Of a stretch of 64,000 nucleotides of DNA, positions 1 to 8,554 are shown piece by piece. A program made the position numbers and the translations under genes. Source of the stretch: Bradyrhizobium vignae (lineage in GTDB: Bacteria > Pseudomonadota > Alphaproteobacteria > Rhizobiales > Xanthobacteraceae); NCBI RefSeq assembly GCF_004114425.1, contig NZ_RDQF01000005.1:183677-247676 (forward strand), given 5' to 3'. The notes under the pieces are model-generated. The model worked only from the letters and a program-made list of their open reading frames with translations. It did not search any database and was not told where the DNA came from. How positions within the stretch are numbered: position 1 is the first letter of the stretch; each line of letters starts with the position of its first letter.

Positions 1-762
1 GGGATGCGTGTCGCCAAAGGCCGCATCGCGGCACCGTCGGCGCGCGCGGCCTACGTCACACCGTCGCACCAGTTTCCGCTGGGCGTGCAGATGTCGATGC
101 CGCGGCGGCTCGAGCTATTGGACTGGGCGAAGCAAGCCGGCGCATTCGTGCTTGAGGACGATTACGATAGCGAATTCCGCTATGACGGCGCACCGCTGAT
201 GTCGCTCGCCGGCATCGATCGCCTCCAGCGGGTGATCTATCTGGGCACGTTTGCCAAGACGCTGTTTCCGGGCCTTCGCATCGGCTATTGCGCCCTGCCC
301 GAACGCCTGATCGCGGACGTGACGGCCGCGCGCGCGGCGCTCGATCGCTTTCCCGGCACACTGATGGAGGGCGCGGTGGCGGACATGCTCAATTCCGGCG
401 CCTTCGCCGCGAACCTGAAGCGCGTGCGTAAACTCTATCGCGAGGCGCGCGATGTGCTCGCCGAAACGCTGGAAGTCGCATCCGATGGTGCGCTTTCGGT
501 GCCAGTGCCCTCACAAGGCCTGCATCTCGTCGCCCGATTCGATCCCTCGGTCGATCCGGCGGTGGCAGCGCATGCCAAGCAAGCGGCCGGCACGGAAGGC
601 TGGCTATTGGCCGACACCTATTCGCGCGGGCGTCCGCTGCCCGGCTTCGTGCTGGGATTTTCCGGCCACCCGGTTCCACAGCTCGTGACCGCCGCCGAAC
701 GTCTCGCGAAGGAATCGCGCGCAGCGTTGGGCACAAGGCGAAAATCGGACCGCCGGGCGTGA
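1..762 (+). CDS. MocR/PdxR-type regulator, C-terminal aminotransferase-like part (cut by window edge)
   Basis: The reading frame is open from the first base, so the N-terminus lies outside the window. What remains is the fold-type I aminotransferase-like domain of a GntR/MocR regulator. EDDYDSEFRYDG is the usual MocR signature, and GTFAKTLFPGLRIGY holds the lysine that would bind pyridoxal phosphate. MocR proteins carry a winged-helix DNA-binding domain in front of this domain and use PLP or an amino-PLP adduct as effector. The missing N-terminus should hold that helix-turn-helix. The target cannot be told from here. A free-standing aminotransferase is less likely because the DYDSEFRY motif is typical of MocR. 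Confidence 0.8.
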   Translation, partial: GMRVAKGRIAAPSARAAYVTPSHQFPLGVQMSMPRRLELLDWAKQAGAFVLEDDYDSEFRYDGAPLMSLAGIDRLQRVIYLGTFAKTLFPGLRIGYCALPERLIADVTAARAALDRFPGTLMEGAVADMLNSGAFAANLKRVRKLYREARDVLAETLEVASDGALSVPVPSQGLHLVARFDPSVDPAVAAHAKQAAGTEGWLLADTYSRGRPLPGFVLGFSGHPVPQLVTAAERLAKESRAALGTRRKSDRRA

Positions 763-829
763 CGAAGCTTCACTATCAGAATCGCCTGCCGGTCCCTAAA
801 TTGCGGCATCGATGCCGGGACCTCACATC

Positions 830-1075
830 ATGCTGCTTCGCCACGCAACCTGCCTCTCGCTGCTGATCTCCATCGCGCTTGCCTCAACGACACGCGCAGG
901 GACTATTGGACGCGAGCAGGACATCGTCGATCTGAAGCTCGGCCAGCGTGTGCTCGTGGATGATGGAACCTGCCCCGCCGGCCAGGTCAAGGAAGTGCGC
1001 GGTGCGAAGATGACCGAAAAGGGAGTCTCGCGCACGAGTTCCTGCGTGCCGCGGCACGGACCGAAAATGAAATGA
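830..1075 (+). CDS. Small exported protein of unknown function
   Basis: About 81 residues. A hydrophobic N-terminal segment (LSLLISIALAS) followed by an alanine/arginine/glycine stretch looks like a Sec signal peptide, leaving a mature protein of about 58 residues with two cysteines that could form a disulfide. The mature part is basic at its end. An in-frame ATG 18 bases upstream (812) would add six residues; the downstream one was chosen because it puts the basic residue and hydrophobic core at normal signal-peptide spacing. I recognise no domain. It is followed by a converging small exported-protein gene 12 bases away. Confidence 0.55.
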   Translation: MLLRHATCLSLLISIALASTTRAGTIGREQDIVDLKLGQRVLVDDGTCPAGQVKEVRGAKMTEKGVSRTSSCVPRHGPKMK

Positions 1076-1087
1076 TGATCTGACAAG

Positions 1088-1450
1088 CTACTTCGCCGGA
1101 TCGAACATGCACTGCAGCGTCGGTTTGGCAATCTTGGTGAAGGTCGGGCCGATCTCGCCCTGCTTGGAAGCCGGCACCCAATCGGTCTCGATGGTGGGCA
1201 CGCCGGTTTCGCTGATGCCCCGCAGCAGCGCTTCGCGCAGATCGCGGTCCTCAACGGCCGCGGCGGCGTGATCGTGCAGACAGCCGCAGACTTCCTCCGG
1301 ATGCTCCCAGCGTCCGAGCATGCGCGGCGCGCACTGGCGCACGAATTCGGTGCGGGGATCGGGCAGTCTGGAGGGCGCGCGCACTTGCGCCTGAACGGAA
1401 CTGATCGTCAGAACGGACACAAACGCTGCGGCGCAGAGACGAAGCAACAT
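1088..1450 (-). CDS. Small secreted cysteine-containing protein of unknown function
   Basis: 120 residues beginning MLLRLCAAAFVSVLTISSVQ, a clear Sec signal peptide cleaved near AQA/V. The mature protein has four cysteines (one in RQCAPRML, two in EEVCGCLHD, one in LQCMFDP), which suggests disulfides in the periplasm. No catalytic motif is visible. It lies 27 bases upstream of another small exported-protein gene on the same strand, so the order of transcription would be the gene at 1478-1642 first, then this one. Function unknown. Confidence 0.6.
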   Translation of the reverse strand: MLLRLCAAAFVSVLTISSVQAQVRAPSRLPDPRTEFVRQCAPRMLGRWEHPEEVCGCLHDHAAAAVEDRDLREALLRGISETGVPTIETDWVPASKQGEIGPTFTKIAKPTLQCMFDPAK

Positions 1451-1477
1451 GATGGCTTTGCCGGCTATTGTGTGCGG

Positions 1478-1642
1478 TCAGAGGCGCGCGGCGACCATGA
1501 TCGGCTGTGCGGCCGGGACCGTGACGGGCGAGCCGCTGTACTGGAAAGTGCCGACACCGGGGAGAGCGCCGTCGGGCGAACCCGCTAATGAGGAGCCGGC
1601 GAGCACGAAACCGAAAGCAAGGATGAAGCCGAGCGCGCGCAT
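1478..1642 (-). CDS. Very small exported or membrane-anchored protein
   Basis: 54 residues from an internal ATG: MRALGFILAFGFVLAGSSLA is a strong signal peptide or membrane anchor, followed by a short proline/serine/glycine-rich tail. The open frame extends 43 codons further upstream, but those residues are polar and unlike a secreted protein, so the ATG at 1642 directly before the hydrophobic segment was preferred. No recognisable family. It probably shares a transcript with the secreted-protein gene that follows at 1450. Confidence 0.4.
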   Translation of the reverse strand: MRALGFILAFGFVLAGSSLAGSPDGALPGVGTFQYSGSPVTVPAAQPIMVAARL

Positions 1643-2257
1643 GATCTTGTGTCCCAATTCGGTCGCCGGCGGTGCGCCGTCGTTGTGACGCTGATAACCA
1701 TGGGCGGTTTCGTGCGTGATGCGTGAAAAGCTGAAAATGGTTTCGTCTTCGTGAGAATTGTTTCGTCCCATTCAAGACGACGAAACATTTCTCGGAAAAT
1801 GCCAGTCATTTCAGCAAGGTCTCGCTGCAGGTCAATGTGGCCCGCCAAGTTCCGGCGCCAGCACGGACATGCGCCTTGCACAGGCGCCGTCACGCTCCCG
1901 CTGCCCGCGTTTCACATGCATTTTACTCTTTTCTGCTGAAAGGAGCGGCAAACGAGGGCTGGGTGCGATCGAACCGGGGGTGGTTCGGCGGCGACCCAAG
2001 CCATCGAAACCGAGACGCCCGGATCATCGGGCGCATTCACGTGAGGGATGGCCATCATGATGGCGGGAAATCGCGCAACGCCGCGGGATGCGGATCTACA
2101 GACCGATCGCGGAGAGCAATCGCCCATTCGCGGCAGCGCCGGCGAAATGGCGCTGCAATCGAGCCGCGGCTTCGAGGCCGCGCCGCAGATGTTCGTGCGG
2201 CTGACCGGTTCTCATCTCGCGAAGCCGCGCAATCGTCACTGAGAAAACGCGAACGCG
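1643..2257. other. Gene-poor stretch with one hairpin and one weak small ORF
   Basis: No well-supported gene. Several overlapping frames are open, as expected at this GC content, but none shows a domain or signal peptide. An inverted repeat TGTTTCGTC / GACGAAACA (arms at 1759-1767 and 1779-1787, perfect, 11-base spacer) stands out and could be a regulatory hairpin or operator for the minus-strand gene at 1642. A 64-codon frame at 2048-2242 is listed separately with low confidence. Confidence 0.4.
2048..2242 (+). CDS. Doubtful small ORF
   Basis: A 64-residue polar frame with three possible ATG starts (2048, 2057, 2060). It has no signal peptide, no membrane segment and no family I know. GAGGG lies directly before the first ATG and is too close to serve it well, but might serve the later ones. 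It converges on creA, ending 15 bases before the creA stop. Kept only because the stretch otherwise holds no gene; it may be chance. Confidence 0.2.
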   Translation: MAIMMAGNRATPRDADLQTDRGEQSPIRGSAGEMALQSSRGFEAAPQMFVRLTGSHLAKPRNRH

Positions 2258-2806
2258 TCACTGCGTGAAGAACTCGCCGCACTTCTGGACGTTCGCGTCC
2301 GCCGGCCCCCACGGCATGATCGGCACGGTCGAGGTCGAGTTCTTGGGCGAGCCTTCGATCAGCTTGTCCGAATAAACCATGTAGACCAGCACGTTGCGCT
2401 TGGCGTCGCAGCCGCGCACGATCTGCATCTTCTTGAAGAACAGCGACCGGCGCTGGCGGAACATGTCGTCGCCCTGCTCCATCTTGTGCTTGAACTTGAT
2501 CGGACCGATCTGGCGACAGGCCAGCGAGATGTCCGAGACCTCCTCGGCAAGGCCGAGCCAGCCCTTGAAGCCTCCTTTCTCCGGCACGGTGAAGTGACAG
2601 GCGACGCCCTCGACTTCAGGATCATCGAGACCATAGGTCGCGAGCTTGTCGTTCGGGCTCATCCATTTGAACACGGTGGAGCGGCGGAAGATCAGATCAG
2701 GCTCATCGGCGGCCGACGCCGACGCCATCGGCGCGGTCAGAATCAGCAGGAATAAAGCGAGGCCTTTCAAGCGGATGCTGGAAAGACCGGGGAAGCGGGA
2801 TGACAT
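2258..2806 (-). CDS. creA: CreA family periplasmic protein
   Basis: 182 residues from the chosen ATG at 2806. The start has a signal peptide (hydrophobic core LALFLLILTAP, cleavage near ASA). The mature part matches the CreA family as I know it: VEGVACHFTVPEKGG near the front, DISLACRQIGPIKF in the middle, and RSLFFKKMQIVRGCD with VLVYMVYSDKLIEGSPKN near the end. CreA proteins are periplasmic and of unknown biochemical role despite the name (catabolite regulation A). An ATG six codons upstream is possible, but the signal peptide fits the shorter form better. Monocistronic here, divergent from the L,D-transpeptidase gene. Confidence 0.85.
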   Translation of the reverse strand: MSSRFPGLSSIRLKGLALFLLILTAPMASASAADEPDLIFRRSTVFKWMSPNDKLATYGLDDPEVEGVACHFTVPEKGGFKGWLGLAEEVSDISLACRQIGPIKFKHKMEQGDDMFRQRRSLFFKKMQIVRGCDAKRNVLVYMVYSDKLIEGSPKNSTSTVPIMPWGPADANVQKCGEFFTQ

Positions 2807-3003
2807 GAAGTTCTCCGGTAACAAGTTCCCGCAATGTAGGAACGCGAGCGACGATCAGGAAGGACGCGGACAGTCGGGCGCGGCCGCCGTTTACCGCTCC
2901 GTGAGGCTTTTTTGCTACGTCTTGAACAAAAGTAACTGACGGCAGAACCGCCCTGCTGGTGAACGCGTAGTCCCCTCTGAGACACTAACATCTGATTTGG
3001 ATT

Positions 3004-4599
3004 ATGGATTCGAGGATGAACAGCGTGAACGGTTCGGGTTCTGCCGCCAAGCCGGCGCGGCTGTGGCAGGTCGCCATCTTGACGGCGGCGGGTGCGATCG
3101 GCGCGACCAGCCAGGCAGACGCAGCGTATTATTATTGGACGGACTATTCCGACGGGTCCTATTACGCCCGGCAGGATCGGCTTCCCGAAATACCGCGCCA
3201 GAAGCCGCAAAAGCGTGGCGTCGCAAGCAAGAAAGAAAGCCTCATCGAGAAGGAAGCCGGCACCAAGCCGCAAGGACCGCTCGTCATTGTCGTTTCGATC
3301 GACCGGCAGAAGGTGACGATCTACGACAGCAACGGCGTGTTCGCGGAATCCCCGGTGTCGACCGGCATGAAGGGCCACTCGACGCCGATGGGTGTGTTCA
3401 GCGTCATTCAGAAGCACAAATTCCACCACTCCAACATCTATAGCGGCGCGCCGATGCCGTACATGCAGCGGATCACCTGGTCCGGCGTCGCCATGCATGC
3501 CGGCGTGCTGCCGGGCTATCCCGCCTCGCATGGCTGCATCCGCATGCCGATGGCGTTCGCGATGAAGATGTGGAACTGGACTCGGATGGGTGCGCGCGTG
3601 ATCGTGGCGCCGGGTCAGATGTCACCGCAGAGCTTTTCCCATCCCCTGCTCGCCTCCTTGCGCGTGCCACCGCAGCCCGCGGCGAGCATCGAACCGCAGA
3701 CCAATGTCAGCGACAAGGCCGACAAGGGCGCCGCCGAAATCAAGCCAGTCGAGACCAAGACGGCCAGCGCCGACAGCGTGCTCGACCTGCGCACCTCCGT
3801 CGGCCACGCCGTCATGTCGGATGTGACCACGGGCAATGCGCCCGCGCGCGACGAAGCCGCGGCACCGGCCGACAACGTCAAGACGGCCGAGGCATCTGAT
3901 GCGCCCAAGTCTGATGCGCTCAAGTCCCGGTCGCAAGATGCGGCCAAGCCAGCGAACGACGACAAGCCCGCCGAGAAGGTCGAGGCTGTCAAGGCCGAGC
4001 CGGTCAAGACCGAGGCGGTGGACTCCGCGAAGACGCCCAATGCACAAGCGACTGCTCCGGCGCTCGCCACCTCGCCCGATGCGAAAAAGGACGAGAACCG
4101 CGTTGCCGATCCTGCGCCGGCGACAAAGACTGATACGCCCAAACGCGCCGGCCAGATCGCCGTCTTCATCAGCCGCAAGGATTCCAAGCTCTATGTGCGG
4201 CAGAATTTTGCGCCGCTGTTCGAGGTGCCCGTCACGATCGCCGCGAGCGACCGGCCGCTCGGCACGCATGTCTTCACCGCAGAAGTCGACAAGGCCGATG
4301 CCAATGCACTGCGTTGGTCGGTGGTGTCGCTGCCCGTCGCCGCGCGTTCCGCGGCACGCGAGGATGACAGCCGCGTATCGCGCCGCCAGCGCGGCGCCGC
4401 CGTGATCCCCGTCGCTGCAAAACCGGTGCTCATGCCGGACAGCCCGGCTGAAGCCCTCGACCGCATCTCCGTCCCCTCCGACACCATGGCGAAGATCAAC
4501 GAGATGCTGACGTCAGGCAGCTCAATCATCGTCTCCGACCAGGGCATCAACCAGGGCGAGACCGGCGAAGGCACCGATTTCATCGTCCGCCTGTACTAG
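3004..4599 (+). CDS. L,D-transpeptidase (YkuD) with a long Ala/Lys/Pro linker and a second degenerate YkuD-like domain
   Basis: 531 residues. A hydrophobic segment near residues 20-40 is a signal peptide or anchor. The catalytic YkuD domain spans about 91-205, with His165 and SHGCIR (175-180) carrying the nucleophile Cys178. This family cross-links peptidoglycan through 3-3 bonds or attaches proteins to it in the periplasm. Residues about 215-380 are a low-complexity linker rich in Ala, Lys, Asp and Pro, suited to spanning the periplasm. Residues about 384-425 resemble the first strands of the catalytic domain (compare PLGTHVFTA with TPMGVFSV) but no HxGC motif follows, so this part is probably a non-catalytic copy. 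Monocistronic. A second ATG (3016) is equally possible. Confidence 0.88.
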   Translation: MDSRMNSVNGSGSAAKPARLWQVAILTAAGAIGATSQADAAYYYWTDYSDGSYYARQDRLPEIPRQKPQKRGVASKKESLIEKEAGTKPQGPLVIVVSIDRQKVTIYDSNGVFAESPVSTGMKGHSTPMGVFSVIQKHKFHHSNIYSGAPMPYMQRITWSGVAMHAGVLPGYPASHGCIRMPMAFAMKMWNWTRMGARVIVAPGQMSPQSFSHPLLASLRVPPQPAASIEPQTNVSDKADKGAAEIKPVETKTASADSVLDLRTSVGHAVMSDVTTGNAPARDEAAAPADNVKTAEASDAPKSDALKSRSQDAAKPANDDKPAEKVEAVKAEPVKTEAVDSAKTPNAQATAPALATSPDAKKDENRVADPAPATKTDTPKRAGQIAVFISRKDSKLYVRQNFAPLFEVPVTIAASDRPLGTHVFTAEVDKADANALRWSVVSLPVAARSAAREDDSRVSRRQRGAAVIPVAAKPVLMPDSPAEALDRISVPSDTMAKINEMLTSGSSIIVSDQGINQGETGEGTDFIVRLY

Positions 4600-4690
4600 C
4601 GCCCTCGCAGTGTTCAATAACGCGTTGTTGACGAGCCCGCTCGCGCCGGCGGAGTAACATGCCTTCCGGATCATTTCGGGGGACGCCGTC

Positions 4691-5260
4691 ATGATGAACC
4701 GCAGGACCATGCTCATCGCGGCGCTCGGCAGCACGCTCGCGCCCGTAACGCGCGCCCTCGCTGATGGTGGCATGAGCCGGATCTCGGCCTACGCCTTCTC
4801 CTTCCCCGCACTGTCAGGCGACGACATCCGCCTCGCCGCGTTCACCGGCAAGCCGCTGCTGGTGGTGAACACCGCCTCGCTCTGTGGCTACACTCCGCAA
4901 TATGCCGGCTTGCAGGAGGTCTGGAACGAGTTTCGCGAGCGCGGGCTTACCGTGATCGGCGTGCCCTCCAATGATTTCGGTGGCCAGGAGCCCGGCGGCG
5001 CGAGTGAGATCATGCAGACCGCGCATCACCAATATGGTGTTACCTTCCCGGTTGCGGCGAAGGCCGTGGTGGTCGGTGCAAAAGCGCACCCCTTCTACAA
5101 ATGGGCCGCTGAGGCGCGACCGAAGGAAGTTCCGCGCTGGAACTTCCACAAATACCTGATCGGCCGCGACGGCTATATCGCCGAGGTCTTTCCCTCCGCA
5201 GTCGAACCGGCCGACACGCGGATCAAAACGGCCATTGCCAGGGCGCTGGCCGATAGTTGA
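4691..5260 (+). CDS. Exported glutathione peroxidase (thioredoxin/GSH-dependent peroxidase)
   Basis: 189 residues. The N-terminus MMNRRTMLIAALGSTLAP with a following ALADGG is a signal peptide; the paired arginines suggest possible Tat export. The rest is a complete glutathione peroxidase fold: NTASLCGYTPQY with the peroxidatic Cys65, SNDFGGQEPG with Gln99, and PRWNFHKYLIGRDG with Trp150 and Asn151, so the catalytic tetrad Cys-Gln-Trp-Asn is present. It reduces hydroperoxides, here probably in the periplasm. Bacterial homologues of this length often use thioredoxin-like donors. Flanked by cell-wall genes on the same strand but separated by 91 and 159 bases. Confidence 0.88.
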   Translation: MMNRRTMLIAALGSTLAPVTRALADGGMSRISAYAFSFPALSGDDIRLAAFTGKPLLVVNTASLCGYTPQYAGLQEVWNEFRERGLTVIGVPSNDFGGQEPGGASEIMQTAHHQYGVTFPVAAKAVVVGAKAHPFYKWAAEARPKEVPRWNFHKYLIGRDGYIAEVFPSAVEPADTRIKTAIARALADS

Positions 5261-5419
5261 CGCCGGCCCCATCCGGCTGGGCACAATTATGGCGGGCGGT
5301 CAAACAGCCGTTGCAATGGCGAGGGCCCACCATCTAGGCTAGGATCGTTTGGGGCAGGACGGTTTTTGCCGCAGGCGAAGCCGCGGCGCAACAACGGGAT
5401 CAATCTCGAGGACAACACC

Positions 5420-6430
5420 ATGCGTGTGGCGGCAGGACTGATTTTGGCAAGCGCGTTGTCGGTTGCGTTGACCGGCGCAGCATGGTCGCAGACACCGGCC
5501 GCGAAGCCCGCAGCCGCGGCACAAGCCGCACCGGCGGCTGCAGCGCCCGCTGCGGCTCCTGCGCCTGCAGCAGCTGCTCCGGCCCCAGCGGGCTTCGTCA
5601 ATCCGCCCCCGCCGAAACAGGCGCCGCAGCCGGCGCGCGCGGCCTGCAATACGCCGGGCGCCCTCGGTGTCGCCCGCACCGTCGAGATCGACACCACGGG
5701 CGGCCCCGGCTTCGGCTTCGAGCATTTCAAGGAGCTCGATTTCCTGCGCGACCACGAGGTGGTGCTGACATTCGACGACGGTCCTTGGCCGAAGAACACG
5801 CCTGCCGTGCTGAAGGCGCTCGCCGACGAATGCACCACAGGCATCTTCTTCTCGATCGGCAAGCACGCGACCTATGAGCCGGAGATCCTCAAGCAGGTCT
5901 ACGCCGCCGGCCACACTGTGGGCAGCCACACATGGTCGCACGCCAATCTGAACAACAAGAAGCTTAACGAGGCGCAGCGCAAGGAAGAGATCGAGAAGGG
6001 CCTTTCCGCCGTGAAGTGGGCGCTCGGTGGTATCTCCCCCGCACCGTTCTTCCGCTTCCCGGCGCTGCAACATCCGCCGGAGATGGTCACCTATCTCGGC
6101 AACCGCAACATGGCGATCTTCTCCTGCGACATCGACTCCTTCGACTTCAAGGCCTCCAAGCCCGAGAAGGTGATCGAGACGGTGATGAAGAAGCTCGACA
6201 GCAAGGGCAAGGGCATCATCCTGATGCACGACTTCCAGAAGCACACTGCGGAGGCTCTGCCCGAGCTGCTCAAGCGGCTGAAGGCCGGCGGCTACAAGGT
6301 GGTGGCGATGCGCGCCAAATTCCCGGCCTCGACGCTGCCGGAATACGATCAGGAGCTGCTCAAGGACATCAAGCTGCCGACGGTGAGCCAGCGCCCGGTC
6401 AATTCCGTGGTGACGACCGTTTCCGAATAG
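5420..6430 (+). CDS. Exported polysaccharide deacetylase (NodB/CE4 family)
   Basis: 336 residues from the ATG at 5420, preceded by GAGG at a workable distance. Residues 1-25 form a signal peptide; 26-75 are an Ala/Pro-rich linker. The CE4 domain follows: TFDDGPWPKNT (Asp119, Asp120) and GSHTWSHANL (His170, His174) give the Asp-His-His metal site, RFPALQHPP is motif 3, and IILMHDFQKH supplies the later catalytic histidine. The enzyme removes acetyl groups from N-acetylated or O-acetylated glycans, probably peptidoglycan or an exopolysaccharide. The upstream in-frame ATG at 5366 would place 18 polar residues before the signal peptide and was rejected. The next gene starts 7 bases downstream. 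Confidence 0.87.
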   Translation: MRVAAGLILASALSVALTGAAWSQTPAAKPAAAAQAAPAAAAPAAAPAPAAAAPAPAGFVNPPPPKQAPQPARAACNTPGALGVARTVEIDTTGGPGFGFEHFKELDFLRDHEVVLTFDDGPWPKNTPAVLKALADECTTGIFFSIGKHATYEPEILKQVYAAGHTVGSHTWSHANLNNKKLNEAQRKEEIEKGLSAVKWALGGISPAPFFRFPALQHPPEMVTYLGNRNMAIFSCDIDSFDFKASKPEKVIETVMKKLDSKGKGIILMHDFQKHTAEALPELLKRLKAGGYKVVAMRAKFPASTLPEYDQELLKDIKLPTVSQRPVNSVVTTVSE

Positions 6431-6437
6431 AAGGCCG

Positions 6438-6989
6438 TTGTCTTTCCGTATCGAGGGCTACGTCATCGTGTCAGCGGACGGCATGCTCGCCGACGCCGAT
6501 CACGTCATGCCCGACAGCCTGAAGTTCGAAGGTGACAAGCTGTTCTTCGAGCAGGCGCTCGAGCGCGCCGCGCTGATCGTGCATGGCCGGCACTCGCACG
6601 AGCAGCAGCCGAATTCGCCGAAGCGCAAGCGGCTGATCCTGACCCGCAAGATCAAGGACCTCACCGTCGATCCGGAGATGCCGAACGCGACGCTGTGGAA
6701 TCCGGAGCATGCGAGCTTCCAGGCGGCCTGCGCCTTCGCGGACGTCGCCTCCGGCATGATCGCCATCATCGGCGGCCCGGTCGTGTTCGACATGTTCATG
6801 GACCGTTACGACACGTTCTGGCTGTCGGAGGCTCCGCACGTGCGGCTGCCCGGCGGTGAAGGCTGCTTTGTCGGCGTGCCCCAGCGGACGCCGCATGAGG
6901 TGCTGGCTTCCCATGGGATGAAGCCGGGCGCGCCGTACTTGCTCGATGCGGCGCATGACGTGACCGTGACGCCGTGGCGGCCGGGTTAG
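6438..6989 (+). CDS. Dihydrofolate-reductase-like (RibD C-terminal fold) protein
   Basis: 183 residues, starting at a TTG 7 bases after the deacetylase stop. IEGYVIVSADGMLAD at the front, a middle GRHSHEQQP segment and IAIIGGPVVFDMFMDRYD near the end follow the DHFR/RibD plan, in which the GG(P/S) turn binds NADPH. Members of this family include pyrimidine reductases, but most small free-standing copies have no assigned substrate. Start: no ATG lies ahead of the conserved first strand, so the TTG is the likely initiator. Close spacing suggests cotranscription with the deacetylase, though no functional link is obvious. Confidence 0.7.
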   Translation: MSFRIEGYVIVSADGMLADADHVMPDSLKFEGDKLFFEQALERAALIVHGRHSHEQQPNSPKRKRLILTRKIKDLTVDPEMPNATLWNPEHASFQAACAFADVASGMIAIIGGPVVFDMFMDRYDTFWLSEAPHVRLPGGEGCFVGVPQRTPHEVLASHGMKPGAPYLLDAAHDVTVTPWRPG

Positions 6990-7435
6990 CCTCTCGGCAT
7001 TGCCGACGTCGCTCACAGCGGGAGGTCAGTTTCAAAACTGGAAAAACAACCCCATGCAAAGTACCGGCAATATAATACCGCTATTTATCCTGGCGTTTCA
7101 GCAAGCTAAATTGGTCCCGCCGCCGGCCAGCGCAAAGCCGACTAGCATATTTGCCGAGACCCAATAATCGGCCCCGACGGCGGTGATGGCGCTATAGCCA
7201 GCGTCCGCGGCGCTGCGTCAATACGAGCCGGCCATTCAGAAACACCGCATCAATAGACTGAGACAAAAGCGCAAGACTGGACGGCTTCGGATCGAGGCTG
7301 CCGCCCGCGGGCGGCAGGATTCGTGGACGAACGAACCATTTCCTTTCGCCGGATGTAAACCTGCAGCGAGCATGATTGGTCCTGCGGGGCCCTTCCCGCT
7401 CCTTAACCACGATCAAGACGCGACCACCCACCAGC
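6990..7435. other. Intergenic stretch before the AraC gene
   Basis: 446 bases without an intact gene. It holds the autotransporter relic (7081-7217) and an AT-richer patch at about 7040-7110. A minus-strand frame (7192-7533) runs into the AraC coding region but shows no domain and is probably chance. The promoter of the AraC gene must lie in the second half; I could not pick a convincing -35/-10 pair. Confidence 0.4.
7081..7217 (-). pseudogene. Relic of an autotransporter beta-domain
   Basis: On the minus strand a short frame bounded by stops reads GYSAITAVGADYWV followed by GFALAGGGTN, which is the recurrent strand-turn motif I know from Bradyrhizobium autotransporter barrels. After GGGTN a shift of one base restores FSLLK, as expected of the family, and then a stop follows. 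No start codon, signal peptide or further barrel strands are present around it. The surrounding bases are lower in GC than the neighbouring genes. I read this as a small decayed piece of a once larger gene. Confidence 0.5.
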
Positions 7436-8551
7436 ATGAGCGACGACGGTACGACGACAAATCCCCCAGACGGCTCCGGACTGACAGGTGATGCAGCCCC
7501 GATGTCATCCCTGCTACCGGCATTCGGCTTCACCGCCGATCAGATGGAGACCGATGCGAACGTCGCCGCCTGGCGGGAGGCTGTCGCCACGCTGTTCGAG
7601 GTCGACGAGCTCGCCGCCGACGAACCGGGTCCGTTTCGCGCCGACATCAGCTCCTACGCCATGGGGCCGGCGCTGATCGGGCTGAGCCGTGCCAGCGGCC
7701 AGCGCTTCCGCCGGACGGCTGAAACGATCGCGCGCAGCGGCGTCGACCACATCATCCTCCAGCTCTATCTGAAGGGCGGCTATGACGGCGTCGCGGGCAC
7801 CCGGCCGATGCAGGTGCGCGCCGGCGACATCTGTCTGTTCGACCTCGCCCAGACCCTGGAGACCAAGGCGACGGCGTTCGAGAATGTCACGCTGGTCGTG
7901 CCGCGCCCGATGTTCGGCACCCATCTCCTGCGGGTCGACGATGTGCACGGCCTCGTCCTGCCGGGCAGCAGCGTGATCGCAAGGCTGCTGGCGGGACATC
8001 TCACCGCGCTGTTCGAATTTGCGCCGCGCATGACGCTCGACGAATGCCAATCGGTGGTCGAGGGCACGGTCTCGCTGCTGGCCGCCTGCCTGCGCAACGA
8101 GCTCGAACGTGGCGATGCTGATGCCGACCATGCCGTCGCTGCGAGCCCGTCCCTGATGCGGATCCGCCAATATATCGAGGCCGGACTTGCCCGTGAGGAT
8201 CTATCCGCCAATTCGATCGCGGCCCATTTCGGCCTGTCCCGGGCGTCATTGTACCGGCTGTTCGCGCCGGTGGGCGGCATCGCCGATTACATCCGCAGCC
8301 GCCGGCTGCACCGCGCCTTTTTCGATCTCGCCAATTCGGGCGCACGTGGTCCGCGGATCAGCGAGGTCGCGCGGCGCTGGCAGCTCGGTTCCGACGCGCA
8401 TTTCACGCGCTCGTTCAAGGCAGCCTATGGCATCACGCCCCGCGCCGCGCGCGAGGCGGCCTTGCTCGGGGTACAGCGGGGCACGGATGGAGCAAGCAGC
8501 GCGACTATTTCCCGCTGGATGCGCGAGATCGCGCCTCCGAGAGCGGATTGA
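7436..8551 (+). CDS. AraC family transcriptional regulator
   Basis: 371 residues from the ATG at 7436. Residues about 30-220 form a cupin-like effector domain of the AraC_binding_2 type (with IILQLYLKGGYDG and GDICLFDLAQTLE). The C-terminal hundred residues are the AraC DNA-binding domain with two helix-turn-helix units: SIAAHFGLSRASLYRLF and ISEVARRWQLGSDAHFTRSF, closing with YGITPRAAR. A frame extension of 20 codons upstream is arginine/proline-rich and was not accepted. It converges on a DoxX gene, with only 3 bases between the two stop codons. Target and inducer cannot be read from the sequence. Confidence 0.88.
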   Translation: MSDDGTTTNPPDGSGLTGDAAPMSSLLPAFGFTADQMETDANVAAWREAVATLFEVDELAADEPGPFRADISSYAMGPALIGLSRASGQRFRRTAETIARSGVDHIILQLYLKGGYDGVAGTRPMQVRAGDICLFDLAQTLETKATAFENVTLVVPRPMFGTHLLRVDDVHGLVLPGSSVIARLLAGHLTALFEFAPRMTLDECQSVVEGTVSLLAACLRNELERGDADADHAVAASPSLMRIRQYIEAGLAREDLSANSIAAHFGLSRASLYRLFAPVGGIADYIRSRRLHRAFFDLANSGARGPRISEVARRWQLGSDAHFTRSFKAAYGITPRAAREAALLGVQRGTDGASSATISRWMREIAPPRAD

Positions 8552-8554
8552 TGG

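Noticed and set aside
4614..4631. Imperfect palindrome TCAATAACGCGTTGTTGA after the transpeptidase gene
   Set aside because: One mismatch, short, no T run and no gene arrangement that gives it a role; probably chance.
7192..7533. A 113-codon minus-strand frame overlapping the AraC start
   Set aside because: No domain, overlaps a solid gene, and its last part only borders the autotransporter relic in another frame.
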